Positions 44,607-51,918 of a DNA stretch of 64,000 bases are shown piece by piece. The position numbers were made by a program, and so were the translations under genes. Source of the stretch: Aestuariivivens sediminis (lineage in GTDB: Bacteria; Bacteroidota; Bacteroidia; Flavobacteriales; Flavobacteriaceae); the NCBI RefSeq assembly GCF_022662105.1, contig NZ_JAKMCP010000001.1, positions 930,001 through 994,000 of the forward strand. The letters run 5' to 3'. Below the pieces are notes generated by a model that did not search any database, was not told the DNA's origin, and saw nothing but the letters and a program-made list of their open reading frames with translations. Position 1 is the first letter of the stretch. Each line of letters starts with the position of its first letter.

Positions 44607-45731
44607 ATGGTAAGGACCCATTCTTTTCGCAATATCATTGGCTACAAGGAGACTGTTCCCACCTGCCAACTGTCATCCAATATCAGAATGAAATGGGCCT
44701 CATCATTTCTATTTAATTTCATATTTCGCAAAAATCAAACCCAGCATTTTGAAGAGATGCCGTCTGAACATGGCGGCGCTCCCAAACGCCTTCAGCAACG
44801 CCTACATGATGAATTCCTATTAAAGAATACAGAAGAATTCAATAGCATTTTGCCCTTACCTGAAGTCGCCCCGGAGCATATTACCCCTAAGGAATTTGCC
44901 CGATGGAGAAAGCAGGTGAATATGCCGATTGTACTGAGAGGATTTATCAAAAATTCCAAGGCATGTCAAACCTGGTCCATCCCATGGTTAAGCACCCATT
45001 TTGGAGATCAGACCGTGCAATGTATCCCTCCGGATATTTCCAGCTTTCTAGGGGAGGAGGTTAAATTACAAGACCTATCCGTAAAGGACTTTTGTACGTT
45101 GAAGGCCTATGAAAATTATTATATAAACAACCATCATTCCTTATTTGGGAAAACCGATTTTTATGACTCCTGTGAGGGAAGGCGCATTGAGGCATTAAGA
45201 GGGGCCAGACATGTGGTCGACCAATGGTTTATTTCCAGATCTACCCAAACCGGAACGTCCTTACATTGCGCGAATGGCGACAACATGTTCCTGAATATCA
45301 AGGGACGCAAAGAATGGCACTTCATTCATCCGTCCTATACCCCCTTGCTTTCCCCGCTTGTAAGCAAATATGGCACCTATGCCGTAGCAGGTGTGGAAAA
45401 ATCACTGTTAAACCAATGGGACGCCATTACCGATACCTATCCGTATTTCAAACGAATTCCCGTTTACAAAGTTGTGCTCCAGGAAGGAGATGTATTGTTC
45501 AATCCGCCATGGTGGTGGCACTCGGTAAGAAATCTGGATCCCTTTACCCTGGGTTGTGCCACGCGATACCTCGCGCCGGGAAAGGCCAGTAACGTCCCTG
45601 TTTTTCATGTTTGTCAGGTTGTGGAAGCTTTAAGGCATCCCATCAAATCGGTTTACCCTCAAACCTTATACATGTTGTTCTTTAAAGGTGTTAACAAGGG
45701 CTTGCTGAACTCCATTTTCTCAAAGACGTAA
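44607..45731 (+). CDS. JmjC/cupin-8 Fe(II)/2-oxoglutarate-type protein with HxA metal motif
   Basis: A 374-residue protein with a cupin-like (FIH/JmjC type) core from about 85 to 325. The metal region reads TSLHCANGDNMFLNIKGRK. Against human FIH (AHYDEQQNFFAQIKGYK) it aligns without gaps: His220 = His199, Ala222 = Asp201, Asn226 = Asn205, Lys235 = Lys214 (2OG-binding). The distal His305 is in NPPWWWHSV. So both iron histidines and the 2OG lysine are kept but the iron carboxylate is Ala, as in SyrB2-type halogenases. It could be a halogenase-like enzyme, an altered hydroxylase, or inactive. Starts at Met28 or Met51 are also possible. It converges on the operon at 45743-58693, with 11 bp between stops. 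Confidence 0.82.
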   Translation: MVRTHSFRNIIGYKETVPTCQLSSNIRMKWASSFLFNFIFRKNQTQHFEEMPSEHGGAPKRLQQRLHDEFLLKNTEEFNSILPLPEVAPEHITPKEFARWRKQVNMPIVLRGFIKNSKACQTWSIPWLSTHFGDQTVQCIPPDISSFLGEEVKLQDLSVKDFCTLKAYENYYINNHHSLFGKTDFYDSCEGRRIEALRGARHVVDQWFISRSTQTGTSLHCANGDNMFLNIKGRKEWHFIHPSYTPLLSPLVSKYGTYAVAGVEKSLLNQWDAITDTYPYFKRIPVYKVVLQEGDVLFNPPWWWHSVRNLDPFTLGCATRYLAPGKASNVPVFHVCQVVEALRHPIKSVYPQTLYMLFFKGVNKGLLNSIFSKT

Positions 45732-45742
45732 CACTGACGGCC

Positions 45743-47989
45743 TTACAACTGTTTTCTAAACCATGTCAATACCAACATGGGCGCTAGAATTAAATCTACC
45801 GACAGGGCTATAATGATGATTATGGCCATAAACAGGCCGAGCGTAGCAATGGTTACCGTAGTCGATTTTATTAAGACCAAAAACCCTCCTATCAATATGA
45901 TACTGGTCGCCAATATGGCCTTACCACATTCTTTTTGAGCAATATATATGGCCTCTTCAATACCTTTTCCCATTTTCCTTTCCCATTGAAATTTACTCAA
46001 CAGATGAATGGTATCATCTACAGCAATCACAAAGCCAATCGTAAAAATCAAAGAAATTTCACCTCTTAATTCCAGTCCCGTAAAACCCATTATCCCGGCG
46101 GTAACGACCAGTGGGATAAAATTCAACACCAGGGCTAAGAGCATCAAGGCCATGTTTTTAAATATGACGCCCAGAGTTAAAGAAACCACCAACATGGCCA
46201 GAAGCAGCCCGAGTAACATACTATTGATACTTTTTTTCTGCGATACATCCATAAGAAAATCCATTCCCGACATCCTGGCATGAACCGGCTGATCTGCTAT
46301 TATTTGATGGACATGATTCAGAATGTCCCGGTTCAGTTTTTCTACATCCTCTCGTCCCAGTAAACCGGTTTGTGCCTTAAATTTAAACACCGTCTTTTCA
46401 GTATTAAACAAATAATTGTCTCGATTGCCTTTCCCAAACCCCTTTTCATAGTCCCTTATCGTCTTTTCATTGAACTTAAAATCATGAGCCCCTGCTGCGG
46501 AAGGATGCATGGCCTTTTGAATGGTTGTATAATATAATATGGGGGACTTTACCGCATGAAGTTTCTCGTGCTTTGAAAGATAGTCATGCACCCTGAATAA
46601 GGCCTTGAGAATCACGGGGTCATTCAATCTATGATCTTCCTCAGCTTCAATAACGAGTTCAAAGCGTCTTGATCCTCCAAAATGGTCTTCAAAAAACACA
46701 TGATCTTTTTTCAATTCACTGTCCCTTGGAATCTTATACTCCAGGCTATTGGTGTTTATAAAAAAAATCCCGCACCCGCCCAGGGCGATCAGCGCCCCGT
46801 AAAACATGAATATCTTATTTGGATGTTTCTGGATGTTTTGTGTTATGGTAAATATCCTTTGAAAGAAACCATCAAAATAACGGCCAATCGCAAAAAACCC
46901 CTTCACATTTTCATTGGCAAAAAATGCCGGTAACAATAACATGGTGAGCAAATAGGTGAACATGACGATAATCCCGGATTCCAGACCAAGATCTCTCATG
47001 GCCTTCATTGGCGCAATGATAAGGGTAAAGAACCCTATGGCAGTCGTGATGGAGGTAATAAAAGTGGTCCAGCCTATCTCCCGAAGGGCGATATGGGTCG
47101 CTTCTTTTGCCGATTTTCCGCGATGGCGTTCCACATCGTATTTAATCGCCAGGTGAATGACATCCGATACCCCAACGATTAAAATAATCGTGGGGAATAT
47201 ACTGGACATCATCCCCAATGGTTTGTCCAGCACAACCATGAATCCTAAAAAGACAATTATGGAAATAAGCACCACCAGCGTTGGAAATATTATGGCTTGC
47301 CATCTTTTGAAAATAAACAATAAGGCCAAAAAGAGGAATATAAAGACCCAATGCATAAAGCTCTTGAATTCTTTAAACAGAAGCTTCTTAAAGGAAAATT
47401 CAATATATTTTCGCCCCCATAAATAGGTTGTCGATCCGGTAAAAGCGCTTCTGAGCGCATTGATCTCATCAAACAACAGATCTTCCTGATCCTTGTCAAG
47501 GCCCTCACGGAGTTCAATCCAAAGAAATAAGGCGGTCCCCGCTTGATTTATAAAAAGATTCGTCGTCTCAAAATCCTTAACTATTTTTGTTTTATACCTG
47601 GATACATCGATGCTATCCTCTAACTTCAAATAAGGAAGCTCCATCATTCCGAAAAGGGTGTTTACCGGATAGGATAAATTATGAAGCCCCTTGACGTGTT
47701 CAACATTTTTAATTTGTTTTAATCTATCCGATAATTTTTGAACCTGAAGCATAAAAGACCTGTTGAACACATCCCGCTTATGGTCTATGGCAAGGATGAC
47801 CAGGTTCTCCTCCGTTTTTATTTCAGATTTCATCCTTTCATAAAAGGCATAATCGGAATCATTTTTATGGAAATACTGGGCGGAATCGGCATTGACCTGT
47901 ATTTGGGTCGCCCTGGTGCTAAAAAACAAGGTCAACACGATAACCAGTCCTAAAATCAAATACCTGTATTTAATTAAATAGGTTACCAT
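45743..47989 (-). CDS. MMPL/RND-superfamily transporter
   Basis: A 748-residue inner-membrane exporter of the MMPL/HpnN-like RND group, which moves lipids or hydrophobic products using the proton gradient. Two halves each have one transmembrane helix, a large periplasmic loop, then five helices. The relay motifs GVSDVIHLAIKY (from 273, first half) and AVDDTIHLLSKF (second half) carry the acidic residues. It is the last gene of the operon, 33 bp after the CmoA-like gene. No membrane-fusion or TolC-type partner is nearby, which fits MMPL proteins and not tripartite drug pumps. It is probably the export step for the product of region D. Confidence 0.87.
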   Translation of the reverse strand: MVTYLIKYRYLILGLVIVLTLFFSTRATQIQVNADSAQYFHKNDSDYAFYERMKSEIKTEENLVILAIDHKRDVFNRSFMLQVQKLSDRLKQIKNVEHVKGLHNLSYPVNTLFGMMELPYLKLEDSIDVSRYKTKIVKDFETTNLFINQAGTALFLWIELREGLDKDQEDLLFDEINALRSAFTGSTTYLWGRKYIEFSFKKLLFKEFKSFMHWVFIFLFLALLFIFKRWQAIIFPTLVVLISIIVFLGFMVVLDKPLGMMSSIFPTIILIVGVSDVIHLAIKYDVERHRGKSAKEATHIALREIGWTTFITSITTAIGFFTLIIAPMKAMRDLGLESGIIVMFTYLLTMLLLPAFFANENVKGFFAIGRYFDGFFQRIFTITQNIQKHPNKIFMFYGALIALGGCGIFFINTNSLEYKIPRDSELKKDHVFFEDHFGGSRRFELVIEAEEDHRLNDPVILKALFRVHDYLSKHEKLHAVKSPILYYTTIQKAMHPSAAGAHDFKFNEKTIRDYEKGFGKGNRDNYLFNTEKTVFKFKAQTGLLGREDVEKLNRDILNHVHQIIADQPVHARMSGMDFLMDVSQKKSINSMLLGLLLAMLVVSLTLGVIFKNMALMLLALVLNFIPLVVTAGIMGFTGLELRGEISLIFTIGFVIAVDDTIHLLSKFQWERKMGKGIEEAIYIAQKECGKAILATSIILIGGFLVLIKSTTVTIATLGLFMAIIIIIALSVDLILAPMLVLTWFRKQL

Positions 47990-48022
47990 TTTGTTATCAA
48001 TAGGATCATGATATTTAGGTTA

Positions 48023-48766
48023 TTACAGGTGGTCGACCATTGCCTTCTTTGCCAGAATACAGGCAAAATTGCACCACTTAAAAAAAAGCTGGGGATGCTC
48101 AAAATTTGCCTGACCTAATAAGGCCATGTTCTCCTCAAGGGTTAAGGGTTGCATAATATGTTTCAGACGCTCCTTTTTGGCCCTGATCTCCTCAAAAGTA
48201 AAATGATTTTCTTTCCACGTATGATGGACATTAACGAAAAAATCATGTTCGGCAGCGTCCGCATAACTTATCTTTTCACACAATATGAAATGGCCGTTGG
48301 GCTTCAGCGCTTTGTATATGCTTTCCAAAATGAAGGGTCTGTGTTCGGTTTTAATGAATTGAAACGTAAAGGCGGCTACAATAAGCTCAGCCGGTTTAAA
48401 TGTAAACGTTTCAAGGTCCTGGTTATAAAAGGTCACCTGCTTCATAGTTCTGCATTTTTCCCTGGCCACCTTTAACATGGACACGGATTTATCGACGCCA
48501 ACGTATCTTATTTTTGTGTTTGGATTGGCCCGATGAATACTTCGAATTATTTCGCCTGTAGCCGTTCCCAGATCATACACCAGGCTGTTATGAGAAAGGA
48601 TTCTTTTAGACAAAATACCTATGAGTTCCTGAATGTCGTTATAGCAAGGTATGGATTTCCTCACATGATCATCAAAAACCAAGGACACCTGATGGTCGAA
48701 TTCCCAGTCCCCGTCTCTTGATAAAATAATTTTCTCTATAGCTTCCGATGATTCCATAGGCTCCAT
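48023..48766 (-). CDS. CmoA-like SAM-dependent enzyme
   Basis: A 247-residue class I SAM-binding protein whose whole length resembles E. coli CmoA (carboxy-SAM synthase), recalled from memory: GDWEFDHQVSLVF, KSIPCYNDIQELIG, VYDLGTATGE, VGVDKSVSMLK, AFTFQF, CEKISYADA, HHTWKENHFT, NFEHPQLFFKWCNF. CmoA makes carboxy-SAM from SAM and prephenate for tRNA uridine modification. Here Tyr42 is kept, but the residue matching CmoA Asn132 appears to be Ala132, and the one matching carboxylate-binding Arg199 appears to be Lys198. It may therefore be an ordinary methyltransferase or an altered Cx-SAM enzyme. No CmoB gene is adjacent, so a tailoring role in the operon is more likely than tRNA modification. 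12 bp after the ICMT-like gene. Confidence 0.78.
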   Translation of the reverse strand: MEPMESSEAIEKIILSRDGDWEFDHQVSLVFDDHVRKSIPCYNDIQELIGILSKRILSHNSLVYDLGTATGEIIRSIHRANPNTKIRYVGVDKSVSMLKVAREKCRTMKQVTFYNQDLETFTFKPAELIVAAFTFQFIKTEHRPFILESIYKALKPNGHFILCEKISYADAAEHDFFVNVHHTWKENHFTFEEIRAKKERLKHIMQPLTLEENMALLGQANFEHPQLFFKWCNFACILAKKAMVDHL

Positions 48767-48778
48767 TGATTTATAGTT

Positions 48779-49390
48779 TTAAATCCATTTTCTGGTTCTA
48801 TTTCGGTACCTTTCATAGGCCTCTCCATGTAATTTATACAAATGTTCCTCCTCCAACAGGATTCGGATTGAAAAAATGAGATGCACTAAAATAATTATGG
48901 AAAAAGTGATCATATTGGGTGTCACCAAAAATAACCCAATGGTGCTTAAAAGCATCCCTAAAGCAATGGGATTCCGCGATACCTTGTATATCCCATCGGT
49001 TACGAGTGTGCCATGGGTTTCACTGGAATCTATGCCAATTCTCCACGCCCCCTTTAGTTGCATCTGAGAGAATCGTGTTAACAGCAATGATCCTATTAAT
49101 ACAACCACACCAATACCCTTCAAAAATGGGATCTCCAAATAGGGGATGGGGACCAATAGCTCATAATAGGTTGGAAAAAAGGCATACACCATAATATTCA
49201 TCATGAGACCGAAGAATATGCCATTACGGTACAATTGTAATTTATACATCACGGCATCGCTTTTTGTCACAACCCTTGGCTCAATATGATATTTATTCCT
49301 GAACGCCTTTATATTGAACACATATAGAACAAGGATATACACTACGAAGAATGTTATTAAAAAAATGCTGTAGAATAACTGTGTTTTCAT
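48779..49390 (-). CDS. Isoprenylcysteine/phospholipid methyltransferase-like membrane protein
   Basis: A 203-residue membrane protein with about five hydrophobic helices. The C-terminal SAM-binding signature of the ICMT/PEMT group is present: GTLVTDGIYKVSRNPIALG, then EEEHLYKLHGEAYERYRNRT. These enzymes methylate hydrophobic substrates (carboxyl, amine or thiol groups) at the membrane. In this operon a lipid-like amine or acid made by the neighbouring enzymes is a plausible target. 42 bp follow the P450 stop and 12 bp precede the CmoA-like gene. Confidence 0.82.
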   Translation of the reverse strand: MKTQLFYSIFLITFFVVYILVLYVFNIKAFRNKYHIEPRVVTKSDAVMYKLQLYRNGIFFGLMMNIMVYAFFPTYYELLVPIPYLEIPFLKGIGVVVLIGSLLLTRFSQMQLKGAWRIGIDSSETHGTLVTDGIYKVSRNPIALGMLLSTIGLFLVTPNMITFSIIILVHLIFSIRILLEEEHLYKLHGEAYERYRNRTRKWI

Positions 49391-49432
49391 CTTATTAAAG
49401 CTTTTAATGAACTCCTGATGCTGTTGTACCCC

Positions 49433-50773
49433 TCAGGTCATCCATTTGATCTTAGCAGGCACTCTTTTTGGGCAAATCAATGCAGCTCTGCGAACCCTAA
49501 GGGGTTCATGACAGATCTCCACATCGAAGCGTTGCAAGGTGCGTATGAGGGTTAAAAATATAACCATTATCGCATAATGGTCTCCAATACATTTTCTATT
49601 CCCCCATCCAAAGGGCATAAAATAATGTTTCGGTCTGGTCTTTGCGTTTGCGTTCGTAAATCGTTCCGGCATAAATGAATCGGGTTGCTCCCAAAATTCA
49701 GGGTGCCTGTGTATATTGAAAAGTGAAATGCAAACGGACTTGCCCTTCGGGATCTTAACGCCATGGGATGTAAAGTTTACTTTAGCTTTACGCCAAATGG
49801 AAAACGCCACGGGATACAACCGCATCGCTTCAAAAACTATGGAAGTGGTGATCGGAAAATCGTGATAAAAATTTTGATGGAATGTATAATCTGCAGGTTT
49901 GGAACGTATTTCATCGCACATTTTTTTATAATACTTCGGCTGTTCTCCCAGGGCATACCATAGCATTGAAAGACTACAGGAAATGGGAAAATAGCCTCCG
50001 GCAAGCATGGTTTTCATTTCGTCCAGCATCACCCGTTTTTCATATGCGGAAGCTGATTTTTTCCCCAGACTTTGCATTAATGTACCTGCCAGGTCATCAT
50101 TATCGAATGCTTCCAATTGCCGTTGTTGTATAATGGCTTCAAGGATATCATCAATCTGTTTAGAGATTTTTTTAATTTTTAAGTGTACCGGTGACGGCAC
50201 CCAAAGCGGCATATAAAATGGAAGACCCTTGGCGATGTAACCTGTTCCTGTTTTAACCACATGTTTTATTTTCCCCACATATTCCCTAAGGTCGCTGTGA
50301 AATAACAAGCGCCCTGAAATCATTATGGCCCATGTCCCCATGACATCCGCAAGATCGATTTGGTCATTATTTTCAAGGGATTGCCCCCATAGGTCCAGTT
50401 CGCTGTCGATCTGTTCTAAAGCCTCATCCATTTGCTCATGTAATTGATGGTGACTGAACACCGGATTCAACAACCGTCTCTGTGAGGACCATAATTCCCC
50501 TTGACTGGTCACCATCCCATGGCCAAACAGCGTTGTGACCCGCCGACCAATAAAATCGTTTTGGGAAAAATCCTTTTGATCCCGATTTAATATATCCTTT
50601 GCGATATCCGGATGATTGATGAGATAAAAATAAGGACCACATGCAACCACATCGCCATATTTTGCCATAAGATCATAAAAATGAAATGCAGGAAACCTCG
50701 TTGCTCCCCTGAAAAATTCCAGTAGGGATGGTCCGCTTGCCTGATGTTCTTCTTTTATGGTATTAACTAACAT
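49433..50773 (-). CDS. Cytochrome P450 with atypical I-helix
   Basis: A 446-residue bacterial class P450. Heme loop FGWGNRKCIG (388-397, Cys395 ligand), ExxR EAMR (315-318), PERF (369-372) and WSSQRR C-helix (95-100) are all present, so heme should bind. The I-helix normally reads (A/G)Gx(D/E)T; here it is LAGGYFPISCS (257-267), with no acidic residue and no Thr for oxygen activation. P450s of this kind often run peroxygenase, isomerase or other unusual chemistry. No ferredoxin or reductase gene is near. The start overlaps the upstream GNAT-like gene by 11 bp, so they are coupled. Confidence 0.9.
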   Translation of the reverse strand: MLVNTIKEEHQASGPSLLEFFRGATRFPAFHFYDLMAKYGDVVACGPYFYLINHPDIAKDILNRDQKDFSQNDFIGRRVTTLFGHGMVTSQGELWSSQRRLLNPVFSHHQLHEQMDEALEQIDSELDLWGQSLENNDQIDLADVMGTWAIMISGRLLFHSDLREYVGKIKHVVKTGTGYIAKGLPFYMPLWVPSPVHLKIKKISKQIDDILEAIIQQRQLEAFDNDDLAGTLMQSLGKKSASAYEKRVMLDEMKTMLAGGYFPISCSLSMLWYALGEQPKYYKKMCDEIRSKPADYTFHQNFYHDFPITTSIVFEAMRLYPVAFSIWRKAKVNFTSHGVKIPKGKSVCISLFNIHRHPEFWEQPDSFMPERFTNANAKTRPKHYFMPFGWGNRKCIGDHYAIMVIFLTLIRTLQRFDVEICHEPLRVRRAALICPKRVPAKIKWMT

Positions 50774-51902
50774 GTTCCGATAGTTGTTTCTTATACAATC
50801 TGTAGTGTTTTGTCGGAGACCCTCCTATTTTCAATAGTAATGAGTTCATGGTCTTATTGGTGGACATGACGTAACCCGCCTCACAATGAAATATATGCTG
50901 TTGATGCAGGGCCTCTGTGATTTTTTGATATAATACCAGATCCATCCCTGTTCCCCGATACGTATCCTTGATACCGATTAACATCACGCGCGCTGATTGA
51001 ATGGATTTGCGATACTTTAAAATTTTAAAGATTCCGAATGGAAAAAGTTTACCATTGCGAATTTTCCGTAATACCTGGTTGAAATCAGGAACGGCAATGA
51101 TATACCCAACGATCTCCCCTTCGACTTCGGCAAACAAGGCCAGATCGTAGGGCATAATGGATTTTAACTCGGAGGCCAAATATTCGAATTCCACTTGATT
51201 AAGAGGCATGAATCCCCAACTGCCCTCATTGCATGCGTTGTAGGCCATCCTTAATTTGGTGATGTCCGATGTATAGGTTTTTGGCGACATCGCCCTTATT
51301 TCTATGTTATTCCTATGAAGGTGCCCTTCTGCCCTGCGCATGATATTCGCATATTTTTCCAATTGGGGCTTTTCAAAGATCTCATAGGCCACAAGATCGA
51401 TCACCCCGGTACATCCAACGGCTTTTAATAGAGTATCATAATAGGGATAATTGTAGGGCATGTTGATTTGATTTGGATATTCAAATCCCTTACACAGGAT
51501 ACCGCAGGAATCATTGGTCGTCGGATTGGTTGGCCCAATAATGGCTTTAATGCCTTTGGATCTTAACCAAATACAGGCCTGGTCTAAAAGCATTTTGCAG
51601 ATTTGCACATCGTCAATGGCATCAAAAAAACCGAAAAACCCACAGGAATCATTATACTTATCCAGGTGGGTCTTATTCCATATGGCGGCAATCCTTCCAA
51701 CGATTTTCCCTTCTTTGGATTCTTTGGCAAGAAATAAAGCCATTTCAGAATGCTTTAAAAAGGGATTTCGACGACTTAACCTGCCTTTTAGAGTGATATC
51801 AAGATCGGAAATATAATTTGGTTGATGTTCATAAAGCCGGCGTGGAAAATCAATGAACTGTCTTAACTCTTTTTTAGTATTTACCTCAATAATTATAGCC
51901 AT
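50763..51902 (-). CDS. GNAT-fold acyltransferase-like protein (YghO-like)
   Basis: A 379-residue protein of the type annotated as GNAT-family or YghO-like in Bacteroidota. Recognisable stretches are LYEHQPNYISDLD, FLAKESKEGKIVGRIAAIWN, FFGFFDAIDDVQICKMLL, IIGPTNPTTNDSCGIL and the C-terminal GNAT core (EVEGEIVGYIIAVPDFNQ, VMLIGIKDTYRGTGMDLVLY). In this family two GNAT-like lobes occur. It may transfer an acyl group to an amine made in the pathway, but no substrate is known. 16 bp after the fusion gene, overlapping the P450 by 11 bp. Confidence 0.72.
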   Translation of the reverse strand: MAIIIEVNTKKELRQFIDFPRRLYEHQPNYISDLDITLKGRLSRRNPFLKHSEMALFLAKESKEGKIVGRIAAIWNKTHLDKYNDSCGFFGFFDAIDDVQICKMLLDQACIWLRSKGIKAIIGPTNPTTNDSCGILCKGFEYPNQINMPYNYPYYDTLLKAVGCTGVIDLVAYEIFEKPQLEKYANIMRRAEGHLHRNNIEIRAMSPKTYTSDITKLRMAYNACNEGSWGFMPLNQVEFEYLASELKSIMPYDLALFAEVEGEIVGYIIAVPDFNQVLRKIRNGKLFPFGIFKILKYRKSIQSARVMLIGIKDTYRGTGMDLVLYQKITEALHQQHIFHCEAGYVMSTNKTMNSLLLKIGGSPTKHYRLYKKQLSEHVS

Positions 51903-51918
51903 AGCCTACAAAATTTGC

